A stretch of DNA of 64,000 bases from contig NZ_CP109149.1 of assembly GCF_035920345.1 (NCBI RefSeq), positions 8,680,001-8,744,000 of the forward strand, given 5' to 3'. This document shows, piece by piece, positions 46,309-53,234 of the stretch (position 1 is the stretch's first letter; every line of letters begins with the position of its first letter). Source of the DNA: Nocardia vinacea. GTDB lineage: Bacteria; Actinomycetota; Actinomycetes; Mycobacteriales; Mycobacteriaceae. Both the position numbers and the translations under genes were made by a program. A model generated the notes under the pieces. It did not search any database and had not been told where the DNA came from. It worked only from the letters and a program-made list of their open reading frames with translations.

Positions 46309-48528
46309 ATGTCCCGGTATCTGTTCGCCCTCGGCCAGGTCGTAGCGCGTCGTCGCTGGTGGGTGCTGGCACTGTGGATCGTCGGGCTGGTCGGCGCGAT
46401 CGGTTTCGCCGCCGGCGCCGGTGGCAAGACCAACGACAACTTCACCGTCCCCGGCACCGAGTCGCAGGATGCCGTGTCATTGCTGCAGCAGCGGATGCCG
46501 GCATTCAGTGGCGCGCAGATGCAGGTTGTTTTCGAAACCCCCGGCATGGTCAAGGTGACCGACCAGCAAGTGACCGCCGAGATCGAACAGGCTATGGCGG
46601 GGTTGAAGGGACTGCCGCAGGTCGCGGCGGTCGTCGATCCGTTCCAGGCGCAGGCGGTGTCGCCGAATCAGCGCGTGGCACTCGGCAGTGTGCAGTTCTC
46701 GGTGTCGGCGGGTGAGGTCGGCGAGGAGACCCTCGACGAGGTGGATCGCGTCGCCGACTCGGCTCGCGATGCCGGTCTAACGGTGGAATTCTCCGGTGCG
46801 GTGTATCCGGGCTTCACGGCCGAGATCCCGCATACCCCGGAGATTCTCGGCATCGTCGCGGCATTCATTATCCTGCTGATCACCTTCGGTGCGGTGGTCG
46901 CCGCCGGACTGCCCATCATTACGGCGTTGGTGGGTGTGGGTATCGGGCTTACCGGGATTCTGGGCGTGGCCGCCTTCGTCGATGTGGCCTCGGCGGCGAC
47001 GTCGCTGGCGCTGATGCTCGGCCTGTCCTGTGGGATCGATTACGCGCTGTTCATCCTGTCGCGGCATCGGCACCAGATCGTGCTGGGCATGGCCGCGGCC
47101 GAGTCGATTCCGCTGGCGGTCGGAACTGCGGGCAGCTCGGTGGTGTTCGCGGCGATAACCGTGATCATCGCACTGTGCGGCCTGGCGGTCGCGGGCATTC
47201 CCTTCCTCACCGTCATGGGGCTGACGGCAGCGGGTGCGGTGCTGGTCGCCATGCTGGTCGCACTGACACTGCTGCCCGCGCTACTCGGCTTCGCCGGCGA
47301 TATGGTCGCCAAGTTCATCTCGCCGCCGCTGCATCCGGGAAAGGCGGAGGAGGTCGCGCGCATCGCCGCCTACGAGCCCGAACGCACATTCGGGCACGCG
47401 TGGGGCCGATTCGTCACCCGATTCCGGATCCCGATGCTGGTTCTCGGTATCGCCATTCTCGCCGCACTGGCCATCCCGGCCACGCGCATGGACCTCGGAT
47501 TGCCCAGTGGTGAAACGCAATCGGAGTCGAGCACCGCGCGCAAGGCATACAACATCGTCAGTGGGTCGTTCGGCCCCGGTTTCAACGGACCACTGCTGGT
47601 TGTCACCGACCTGTCGGCCGCTACCAGCCCGGACGCCGCGCAAACACTGATGGGCCGACTGCGGCAGGTGCCCGACGTCGCCGCCGTCCAGCCCGCCGGC
47701 TCCGACAACGGGTTGCTGCTGGTGCAGGTCATCCCGAAGACCGGTCCCAACGACTCCGCGACCACCGATCTGGTGCACCGGCTGCGTGACGATCGTGACA
47801 GCATCGAAAGTGGCACCGGCGCAAAGTATCTCGTCGGTGGCACGACGGCAGCGAATATCGACACCTCGAACCAGTTGGCTAAGGCGCTGCCTATCTTCCT
47901 CGCGGTTGTCGTGGGTCTGGCGCTGGTATTGCTCACGATCGCGTTCCGCACGATTCTCGTCCCGCTGTCGTCGATCGTCGGATTCATCCTGTCGGTCTTC
48001 GCCGCCCTCGGCGCACAGGTTGCGGTATTCCAATGGGGGTGGGGTGCAAGCCTTTTCGATGTGACCAAGGCGCAGACGCTGAGCTTCCTGCCGATCATCA
48101 CGCTGGCCATCATCTTCGGCTTGTCCAGTGACTATCAGATCTTCGTGGTATCCCGGATCAAGGAGGAGCACACGCGCACCGGTCAGGCGATCAGTTCGGT
48201 GCAGAACGGCGTCGCGCACTCCGCGCGCGTCGTCACCGCCGCGGCGCTGATTATGTTCGCGGTATTCGTCGCCTTCACCACCACCGATAATCCGATCGTC
48301 AAACCCTTGGCGTTCACCCTGGCGGTCGGTGTCCTGCTCGATGCCTTCATCGTCCGGCTGACGCTGGTACCCGCGGTCATGGCCATCATCGGAAACCGCA
48401 TGTGGTACCACCCGCGCTGGTTCGCGCGCTACGTCCCCGACCTCGACATCGAGGGTGTCGAACTCGAACGCCGATTCAGCCACGACACCGAAGCCGAAGT
48501 GCCGCAAGACATTACCGGTGTGTCATGA
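46309..48528 (+). CDS. MmpL-family RND transporter
   Basis: 739 residues with GAGAGGA before the ATG. The RND layout is clear: helix 1 (RRRWWVLALWIVGLVGAIGF), an extracytoplasmic domain (about 45-165), helices 2-6 including LMLGLSCGIDYALFILSRHR, a second extracytoplasmic domain (about 395-525) and helices 7-12 with FGLSSDYQIFVVSRIKEEH. The paired G-x-D-Y(A/Q) motifs in helices 4 and 10 are the proton-relay tyrosine/aspartate positions of MmpL proteins. These export lipids or other hydrophobic compounds across the inner membrane. No MmpS partner or regulator is adjacent. Confidence 0.92.
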   Translation: MSRYLFALGQVVARRRWWVLALWIVGLVGAIGFAAGAGGKTNDNFTVPGTESQDAVSLLQQRMPAFSGAQMQVVFETPGMVKVTDQQVTAEIEQAMAGLKGLPQVAAVVDPFQAQAVSPNQRVALGSVQFSVSAGEVGEETLDEVDRVADSARDAGLTVEFSGAVYPGFTAEIPHTPEILGIVAAFIILLITFGAVVAAGLPIITALVGVGIGLTGILGVAAFVDVASAATSLALMLGLSCGIDYALFILSRHRHQIVLGMAAAESIPLAVGTAGSSVVFAAITVIIALCGLAVAGIPFLTVMGLTAAGAVLVAMLVALTLLPALLGFAGDMVAKFISPPLHPGKAEEVARIAAYEPERTFGHAWGRFVTRFRIPMLVLGIAILAALAIPATRMDLGLPSGETQSESSTARKAYNIVSGSFGPGFNGPLLVVTDLSAATSPDAAQTLMGRLRQVPDVAAVQPAGSDNGLLLVQVIPKTGPNDSATTDLVHRLRDDRDSIESGTGAKYLVGGTTAANIDTSNQLAKALPIFLAVVVGLALVLLTIAFRTILVPLSSIVGFILSVFAALGAQVAVFQWGWGASLFDVTKAQTLSFLPIITLAIIFGLSSDYQIFVVSRIKEEHTRTGQAISSVQNGVAHSARVVTAAALIMFAVFVAFTTTDNPIVKPLAFTLAVGVLLDAFIVRLTLVPAVMAIIGNRMWYHPRWFARYVPDLDIEGVELERRFSHDTEAEVPQDITGVS

Positions 48529-48534
48529 CGCCCG

Positions 48535-48620
48535 CTAGCCGAGTAGCGCGTGCTCCTCGGTCACGAAGTAGGAGGACTGCGCCAGGGCGATGAAGTTCTT
48601 CTCGTCTTGGTTGAGTCGAT
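48535..48620 (-). pseudogene. C-terminal tail of an unidentified gene (fragment)
   Basis: On the minus strand the last codons read LNQDEKNFIALAQSSYFVTE, then EHALLG and a stop at 48535, with strong GC third-position bias as in real genes. The sense is lost upstream at about 48615, where the opposite strand becomes coding-like. Probably a truncated gene end; identity unknown. Confidence 0.4.
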
Positions 48621-48870
48621 TACCCGCGCGTTCATCCAGGCAGTCGCCGGAGACGCCGCACTGATCGCCGCCGACCTCGAGGAAGCCGGAACGCTCGCGG
48701 CCGCCGCAGTCATTAACGGCGACGGCCTTCGATCGGCACGCTATCTGCGCTACCTGAGCGACTTCCACAACCAGATCCCCGCCGGCGCCACACGCCACCC
48801 CGCGCTCGCGGAATTCGTCGACCTCATGCACACGCACTACCCGGCAATCGTTGCACCCCAACAGCGCTGA
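48616..48870 (+). pseudogene. C-terminal fragment of an unidentified helical protein
   Basis: From about 48616 to the stop at 48870 this frame has strong coding bias and a protein-like sequence: ITRAFIQAVAGDAALIAADL, LRSARYLRYLSDFHNQIPAG, ALAEFVDLMHTHYPAIVAP. The preceding codons back to a GTG at 48550 lose this character, so I regard it as the 3' part of a gene cut at about 48615, head-to-head with the minus-strand fragment. A short intact gene of 106 codons is the alternative. Confidence 0.45.
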
Positions 48871-48907
48871 TCTGTGGATACTGTGCGGGGCCATGACGAT
48901 GTCGTCT

Positions 48908-49489
48908 TCACTCGCCACAGGCCTGCCCCGCACCAGCGGGTGTGCTGGGGGTTTTTCGGAAGATCGCTGCGAATTCCTCGGCCAGCAGTCCGTAGAGTGC
49001 AAGGTCGGCGGGTGCGCCGTGTACAAGTCGAGCATTTCGTGCGACGCCCTCCCGAATCGCGCCGATGGACTCGCACGCTGCCACCGCGGCGGAATTCTGG
49101 GTGAGAATCCAAGAATACATTCGGCGAAGTCCCATAACCTCGAAGCCGAACCGGGCGAGTAACTCGCCCGCCTCTGCGCCCAGGCCGCGGCGACGATTGT
49201 CGGTTTCGCCGATGGCGATTCCGAATTCGGCGGACCTGTCTTCGGGGCTTTGATGACTGAGCGATCCGAGTCCGATCGGTGCGCCGGAGTCCATCATGCA
49301 GAAGATGAAAGTCGCATTGTTGTACGACACTTGTTCATAGCTGGCGATCCATTGCGTCCACATCCTCTTTGAAGAGGGGTAGCGATAACCGACAGCGAGC
49401 CGAAACGACTCCTCTTGAAACCATTTGTGCAGAACCTCTACATCACTCTCCTCGGGAGCCCTGAGCGCTACTGTCGTACCTCTGATCAC
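48908..49489 (-). CDS. GNAT-family N-acetyltransferase
   Basis: 193 residues from the GTG at 49489, which has GGAGAT upstream. RimJ/RimL-like GNAT pattern: VALRAPEESDVEVLHKWFQE at the N-terminus, FGIAIGETDNRRRGLGAEAG as the acetyl-CoA loop (R/Q-x2-G-x-G/A, here RRGLGAEA), and NSAAVAACESIGAIREGVAR as the last helix-strand pair. It would acetylate an amine, a protein N-terminus or an antibiotic; substrate unknown. It is downstream of the small-peptide gene at 49640, separated by a hairpin. Confidence 0.85.
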   Translation of the reverse strand: MIRGTTVALRAPEESDVEVLHKWFQEESFRLAVGYRYPSSKRMWTQWIASYEQVSYNNATFIFCMMDSGAPIGLGSLSHQSPEDRSAEFGIAIGETDNRRRGLGAEAGELLARFGFEVMGLRRMYSWILTQNSAAVAACESIGAIREGVARNARLVHGAPADLALYGLLAEEFAAIFRKTPSTPAGAGQACGE

Positions 49490-49576
49490 CGCAGATCTCC
49501 TTGCTGAAAGAAACCAAGTCCAGTACCGGCCGGGCGCAGGCTGACCGCCGTGTCCGCGCGAGAGCGCGCTGCGCCG

Positions 49577-49612
49577 AGGGCTTGCCGACGACACTTCTTT
49601 TTCGGCAGCCCT
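49577..49612 (-). terminator. Hairpin after the 49-residue peptide gene
   Basis: AGGGCTTGCCGA (49577-49588) and TCGGCAGCCCT (49602-49612) pair with one bulge. It lies 28 bp past the stop of the peptide gene at 49640 and before the acetyltransferase, but there is no T-run. Confidence 0.5.
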
Positions 49613-49613
49613 C

Positions 49614-49900
49614 AGTTCCAGCCCGCGCGAAAACAGTCGTCAGAGCGGAAAAGGCGGACAGGTCAAGCAAGGCGGGAAAGGCCCAGGCAGGGGAGGGATA
49701 ACCAGGGGGACGAAGAGCGCCCGAAGCATCTCGGGAATCTCCAATGCCGCGATGAGGCCCCCCAGCCACGTCAAATCCAGTACAAGCATCTTTATCTCTT
49801 CTATTTATGGGATGGTTCATGACCACATTGGCTACTCGCTCGCTCACGAAAGAACATCGTGTGCTGAGGTACGGGATCCTCGAACGTTTCCAGGCGCAGG
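49614..49900 (-). repeat. Direct repeat copy A (small-peptide unit)
   Basis: About 287 bp that resembles 50200-50495 in the same orientation. Shared blocks include CAGTCGTCAGAGCGG, the peptide frame, the stretch CCATCCCA before the ribosome site and the upstream block GTTTCC with flanks. It covers upstream region, gene and trailer, so the whole unit was duplicated and then diverged. Confidence 0.85.
49640..49789 (-). CDS. Small hydrophobic Pro-tailed peptide, copy A (49 residues)
   Basis: 49 residues. It begins MLVLDLTWLGGLIAALEIPE, continues MLRALFVPLVIPP and ends in a Pro-rich tail with two Cys (PFPPCLTCPPFPL). The upstream AGAAGAGATAAAG is a plausible ribosome site. The paralogue at 50251 shares MLxLDLTWL, LRxLFVPxVI and a PxPFPP tail. 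Conservation of frame, stop position and the tail in both copies despite DNA divergence supports a translated product. No signal cleavage site is present; the hydrophobic core of residues 8-32 could insert in a membrane. Function unknown. Confidence 0.65.
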   Translation of the reverse strand: MLVLDLTWLGGLIAALEIPEMLRALFVPLVIPPLPGPFPPCLTCPPFPL

Positions 49901-49925
49901 CGACTCCGAAACAAAATCACATCCC

Positions 49926-50168
49926 TTAGAAGGTGATCGTGATCCCGAAAATCGGCTTGTCAAGGCTGCCGCCAACGACGATACCGGTGAAGTTTTCCGT
50001 GTGGCCGCCGACGCCTAAGTAGCCGCCGCTGCCAGGGAAACCAGCGTTGCCAAAAATGCTGCCGTGGCTGAAGGTGCCGAAAGATGCGTCGCCTATGCTG
50101 CCATAGCTGGTGCTATTCGATCCGAGAGCGCCGGGGCTGACGCCGTCAGGGGTGATACTAAGGCTCAT
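49926..50168 (-). CDS. Gly/Ser-rich small protein of unknown function (80 residues)
   Basis: 80 residues with a good ribosome site (GAAAGGAAAATC before ATG). After MSLSITPDGVSPGALGSNST the sequence is Gly, Ser and Phe rich (SYGSIGDASFGTFSHGSIFG; NAGFPGSGGYLGVGGHTENF) and ends in a beta-prone hydrophobic tail (KPIFGITITF). It has no signal peptide and almost no charged residues. It lies between the two hydrophobic peptide genes on the same strand, 82 nt after copy B, so one operon is likely. No family is recognised; a surface, pore-forming or precursor-peptide role would be conjecture. Confidence 0.65.
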   Translation of the reverse strand: MSLSITPDGVSPGALGSNSTSYGSIGDASFGTFSHGSIFGNAGFPGSGGYLGVGGHTENFTGIVVGGSLDKPIFGITITF

Positions 50169-50199
50169 GATTTTCCTTTCGATGTTGCGCTGACGGAAT

Positions 50200-50495
50200 A
50201 GTTCTCAAGCCCGTGCAGTAACAGTCGTCAGAGCGGATAAGGCGGATAGGTCAGAAAGGCGGAAAAGGCTCAGGCCAGATAGTGATAACCCAAGGAACGA
50301 ATAACCCCCGAAGCGTGTCAGAAATCTCCGCGACGACACTCCACAACCACGTTAAATCCAGAATCAACATCTCTATCTCTTTTCCTTGTGGGATGGTTTA
50401 TGACGACACTGGCTCCGACGAGCGGTCTCACCGGCTCGTCGGAAGCGAATGTCGTGTGCCGAGGTCTGGGGCTTCTCGACCGTTTCCGGGCGTGT
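50200..50495 (-). repeat. Direct repeat copy B (small-peptide unit)
   Basis: The counterpart of 49614-49900, same orientation, imperfect. The two copies flank the gene for the Gly/Ser-rich protein. No terminal inverted repeats or target duplications were seen, so this is a gene duplication rather than a mobile element. Confidence 0.85.
50251..50370 (-). CDS. Small hydrophobic Pro-tailed peptide, copy B (39 residues)
   Basis: 39 residues starting MLILDLTWLWSVVAEISDTL, then RGLFVPWVITIWPEPFPPF. It is a paralogue of the 49-residue peptide, with Trp in place of several small residues and without the Cys pair. The upstream sequence AAGGAAAAGAGATAGAG parallels that of copy A. It is the second gene after the 185-residue protein on this strand, 136 nt downstream of it. 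It is too short to appear in standard gene calls. Confidence 0.65.
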   Translation of the reverse strand: MLILDLTWLWSVVAEISDTLRGLFVPWVITIWPEPFPPF

Positions 50496-50506
50496 TCCGG
50501 GGTGGT

Positions 50507-51064
50507 TCACGCCACCTTGAACGTGAACCTGTACAGGCCGCCGTCTCCCGCGAAGTGCTCAACGGCTGCGGGGTTACTCGTCGCCTGCAGTTGCAGGCGG
50601 CGCGGCGGGCCGAGCTCGTCGTCGTTGCCCAGCGGGAACTCCATCGCGCGCTTGTTGAGAACTCGTAGCGTCTCGCGGACCGTGGCAGCGAGCACAGCGG
50701 TCCGGAGGGCAGTCGGTTGCCCAAGGGTGCGAGACAGGGTCAGCGCCCATTGCCCTTGGAGGATCTGGTTGTAGGCGCGTCGGACATCATCCACGACGTC
50801 GCGACCGTTGTCCTTCTCGATCAACTGGAGGACATACAGGGACCGGGGGTCGTAGGCCGCTATGGCGATGTCGCCGCGGCGGGTTTCGCCGGTGTCCATG
50901 TCGTCCCAGAAGTCGTACCCGCCGTGGACCGTGAATTCGGTCTGGGTGACGACGCTGTCGCTGAGCGGGATCTGGCCGCGCCAGGTCAGCAGATAGACAT
51001 CGTCCGAACCCGCCTCGGTGCTCTGCTTGATGCACTTCATCTCATCGACGATCACCTTCGTCAT
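50507..51064 (-). CDS. Hypothetical 185-residue beta-rich protein heading the small-peptide operon
   Basis: 185 residues from the ATG at 51064, with GGAGG 7 nt upstream. The N-terminal half (VDEMKCIKQSTEAGSDDVYL, LTWRGQIPLSDSV, FTVHGGYDFWDDMDTGETRR) is a beta-sandwich-like segment of a type (KCxxxxE...DDxYLL) that I have seen in uncharacterised actinobacterial proteins. The C-terminal half is helical, then ends RFTFKVA. No signal or membrane segment. Two 22-bp iterons lie 91-144 bp upstream. It is probably cotranscribed with the peptide genes below. Confidence 0.7.
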   Translation of the reverse strand: MTKVIVDEMKCIKQSTEAGSDDVYLLTWRGQIPLSDSVVTQTEFTVHGGYDFWDDMDTGETRRGDIAIAAYDPRSLYVLQLIEKDNGRDVVDDVRRAYNQILQGQWALTLSRTLGQPTALRTAVLAATVRETLRVLNKRAMEFPLGNDDELGPPRRLQLQATSNPAAVEHFAGDGGLYRFTFKVA

Positions 51065-51154
51065 CACTTGCCTCCATTCCGATGTCCCGACCCGCGCCAC
51101 TCTCTGTGGGATGACACCAAGCTACGGGCGGAACCGAAGGTGCGCAAGAACCTT

Positions 51155-51208
51155 TGATGTAACGGTTCTATCATGACAAGCACCTCTGATGTCACGGTTT
51201 AAACATGA
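51155..51208 (-). promoter_or_regulatory. Two 22-bp iterons upstream of the 185-residue protein
   Basis: Direct repeats 51155-51176 and 51187-51208 match at 18 of 22 positions (TGATGT-x-ACGGTT-x5-ATGA) and start 32 bp apart, about three DNA turns, placing them on the same face. Such arrays are typical operators for ribbon-helix-helix repressors, and a gene of that family lies just to the right at 51263. Confidence 0.7.
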
Positions 51209-51210
51209 AA

Positions 51211-51239
51211 AAGAGGGGACGGTTCTACCGTCCCCTCTT
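51211..51239 (-). terminator. Rho-independent terminator of the ribbon-helix-helix gene
   Basis: A perfect 12-bp stem, AAGAGGGGACGG (51211-51222) with CCGTCCCCTCTT (51228-51239), has a 5-nt loop, and on the minus strand is followed by TTTTTC. It separates the regulator gene from the iterons. Confidence 0.9.
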
Positions 51240-51262
51240 GCGACCCGACGTTGCCGGGCGAT

Positions 51263-51523
51263 TCAGGCGTTGTGCGACTCTGCTGCGCGCATTGCTTCAG
51301 CCGCTTCTAGGAGTTTCCGCTTCCGCTCGTCCATCAACTGTTCTATCTGGACGGGATCTAAGGCTTTGCGGATGCCTTCGAGGAGGAATTCGCGCGCAAG
51401 TTCGGCGACCGGGACGCCGCGAAGGATCGCGATCTGCTCTAGTAGCTGGTAGTCCTTCTCGCGCATTCGTACGCTGAACGTGCTGATGTTGCCGCCCTGT
51501 GGCGATGAAGATCTGCCGGCCAT
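51263..51523 (-). CDS. Ribbon-helix-helix regulatory protein
   Basis: 86 residues from the ATG at 51523 (AGGAGGG at 5 nt). The RHH core is ISTFSVRMREKDYQLLEQIA (beta strand plus helix A) followed by RGVPVAELAREFLLEGIRKA (turn and helix B), then a long charged helix (EQLMDERKRKLLEAAEAMRA). Such proteins dimerise through the strand and repress by binding direct repeats, as in plasmid-partition, toxin-antitoxin and CopG-type systems. Likely targets are the iterons at 51155-51208 or its own promoter; the divergent inverted repeat at 51623 may also be involved. Confidence 0.85.
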   Translation of the reverse strand: MAGRSSSPQGGNISTFSVRMREKDYQLLEQIAILRGVPVAELAREFLLEGIRKALDPVQIEQLMDERKRKLLEAAEAMRAAESHNA

Positions 51524-51622
51524 CGGCCCTCCTGTTGCTGCGCAGGTGTAACGGCGCGTGGGTTCATCCCTATAAAGCCTGACCAAGGTGCGATGAACCT
51601 AGAGCACCGTTGTGTTTGCTAA

Positions 51623-51639
51623 CGAGCATATAACGCTCG
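51623..51639. promoter_or_regulatory. Inverted repeat in the divergent promoter region
   Basis: CGAGC (51623-51627) and GCTCG (51635-51639) flank ATATAAC in an AT-richer segment between the ribbon-helix-helix gene (start 51523) and the divergent acidic-protein gene (start 51673). A candidate operator or core promoter element, weak by itself. Confidence 0.35.
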
Positions 51640-51672
51640 CGTCATAAGCACCATAGAACCGAAGAATCTTAG

Positions 51673-51960
51673 GTGCCAGTTTGTATGCAGGGCTCGAGCC
51701 GGGTCGAGGCCATCCAGCAATTCCGAGCGGAAGTAATCAGATTGACCGATACGACCCCATCACCGTCTGGCATGGACTTCGTGAGCGAGGCCGACCCGGC
51801 AGAGATCGAGACCGAGCTAGAGATCGTGATCGACATCGAGATCGACTTGGCAGAGCTGAATGATGACGAGCGCGAAGACCTCGATCGACTGCATAAGGGT
51901 GCGCTCGAGTTCTTCATCGAGGACGGCATCCGGAAGATCCAGGACTCTGGCGAGATCTGA
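51673..51960 (+). CDS. Small acidic protein divergent from the ribbon-helix-helix gene
   Basis: 95 residues from the GTG at 51673; an ATG at 51685 is the alternative. It is extremely acidic in the middle (AEIETELEIVIDIEIDLAEL) with a helical C-terminus (KGALEFFIEDGIRKIQDSGE). Such acidic small proteins can be DNA mimics or antitoxin-like partners, but here that is only suggested by the divergent regulator. No signal sequence, no known family. Confidence 0.6.
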   Translation: MPVCMQGSSRVEAIQQFRAEVIRLTDTTPSPSGMDFVSEADPAEIETELEIVIDIEIDLAELNDDEREDLDRLHKGALEFFIEDGIRKIQDSGEI

Positions 51961-52335
51961 CCTCCCGCAGTCGGCAATCAAAGCCACACCAAGCCAAGCG
52001 CAGCCTGAAGTGACAGGATGCGGTTTCGGGCTACTGCTCTGCTGGCGGCGATTTTCCTGCTGCGCATCGCAGTACCAACGGCCGCGTCGGGTGCGCGATG
52101 CGCCGGATCGTCCTACCGACCCGCGGGCAGTGTGATCCTGCCTCGCAGCGGCAGCAGGGGAGCGAGGTCGACCGGCGGTTCCCGGGAGCGGAAATGTAGT
52201 AGGTCCAGGCCACCTCGCACGGATCGACGTACCGCAGGTGTGTCTCCTGTTGGGAGATGACGCCGGCGCCGTCTCGCTCGGGGCGGCGGTGATCAGGCGG
52301 CACGCTGCTGCAATGCCCGCATGCCGCGCCGATTG
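51961..52335. other. Stretch without a credible gene
   Basis: About 375 bp. The plus frame 52018-52260 starts with a signal-like stretch (TALLAAIFLLRIAVPTAASG) but degenerates into an Arg/Ser-rich sequence, and the minus frame across 52031-52303 has no recognisable product. It may be decayed coding sequence. Confidence 0.4.
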
Positions 52336-52884
52336 CTACTGCTTGGCCTGGTCCTTCATGTCGGCGCTGTCGGTTTGTGGGGTATGTCGGATGCCGCGCC
52401 AGCCCAGTGGGAGTTGGACGCGGCCTGCGCGGATATCGCCGATGAGGTGCTCGTAGCCGTCACGGACCTCGCTGAGATGGACCCATGCCGAGTGCCGAAG
52501 CTCCTCGCAGTCGGCGTGCAGCACCGTCCACCACGCCTCGGCGTAGGTCTTCGCGACATGACTGATCACCTCACCGAAGGTGTGGGTGTGGCGGCGGGCG
52601 CACCGGCTGTGACGGACGTAGGACGCCGCCCAAGAGTTGATCTTGTCGATGACCTTCGCGATATCCGCATGGAGGGCGGTCTCGGTGACATCGGGTGCAC
52701 GCGGTTGCGGATTCAAAACCGCCGAAATCAGTGCAGCGTGCAGATCACCGAGTTCTCTCGCCCACGCGATCATCGGTAACGGCTCGGTGAGGCGCCCCGC
52801 GATCGCGGCCAACAGCTGATCGGGCGACAGCACAGATGCCGCATCGATCGCGCTATCCCCCGGCACCGCTATAACCGCGTCCAT
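52336..52884 (-). CDS. DUF4254-like protein
   Basis: 182 residues from the ATG at 52884 (GGGGGAT upstream). A helical protein with segments like those of actinobacterial DUF4254 proteins: LSPDQLLAAIAGRL, WARELGDLHAALISAVLNPQ, DKINSWAASYVRHSR, RRHTHTFGEVISHVAKTYAE and HLSEVRDGYEHLIGDIRAGR. The His-Thr-x-x-(hydrophobic)-GE/Q motif is the family's best-conserved part. No known function; no membrane segment. It lies alone between a degraded stretch and the TetR gene. Confidence 0.65.
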   Translation of the reverse strand: MDAVIAVPGDSAIDAASVLSPDQLLAAIAGRLTEPLPMIAWARELGDLHAALISAVLNPQPRAPDVTETALHADIAKVIDKINSWAASYVRHSRCARRHTHTFGEVISHVAKTYAEAWWTVLHADCEELRHSAWVHLSEVRDGYEHLIGDIRAGRVQLPLGWRGIRHTPQTDSADMKDQAKQ

Positions 52885-53234
52885 GGGTGATCCCCCGTAT
52901 TTCTGGAAGCGAGTGCTCACGGCGCTGCTGACCACCATCTGCGGCAGATGTTGACGTAGTGGTCGCCGCTTCGGGCGATACCAGCGGCGCTGTCGCGGAG
53001 GCTGGTCATGCGAACTGTTCGGAGGCTCGTCGTTCGATGACGGCCTCAGTGGGATGGGCGTGCTGAATCATAGGTTGTTGCTCGACTATTTCGAGATGAA
53101 TGGTTGATGCGGCGAGTGCGGCGCGGCGTCTCGGCGCATAATGCTAATACTGACTGCGCACTCAGTCAACGACTGGTCGAGCAGTCGGCCGGTGCTAGAG
53201 TGTCCGGAAATTTGGCCGAGGAGGGGTGGGATCA
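52885..53234. other. Intergenic region between DUF4254-like and TetR genes
   Basis: About 350 bp. It contains divergent promoters and the dyad at 53151. There is an AT-rich segment with CATAATGCTAATAC at 53137-53150 that could supply a -10 element. No gene is seen. Confidence 0.45.
53151..53168. promoter_or_regulatory. Palindromic operator candidate before the TetR gene
   Basis: TGACTGCGCACTCAGTCA has 6-bp arms TGACTG/CAGTCA around CGCACT. It lies 67 bp before the TetR start, overlapping the likely promoter, a usual place for an autorepressor site. Confidence 0.6.

Noticed and set aside
48535..49035. 166-codon minus-strand ORF
   Set aside because: Only its last 26 or so codons look coding; the rest is antisense to a better plus-strand frame.
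49614..50495. Insertion sequence or composite transposon formed by the two direct repeats
   Set aside because: The repeats are diverged, contain peptide frames rather than a transposase, and have no terminal inverted repeats.
52018..52260. Signal-peptide-like ORF of 80 codons
   Set aside because: A hydrophobic start is followed by Arg/Ser-rich sequence typical of non-coding GC-rich frames; no support from neighbours.
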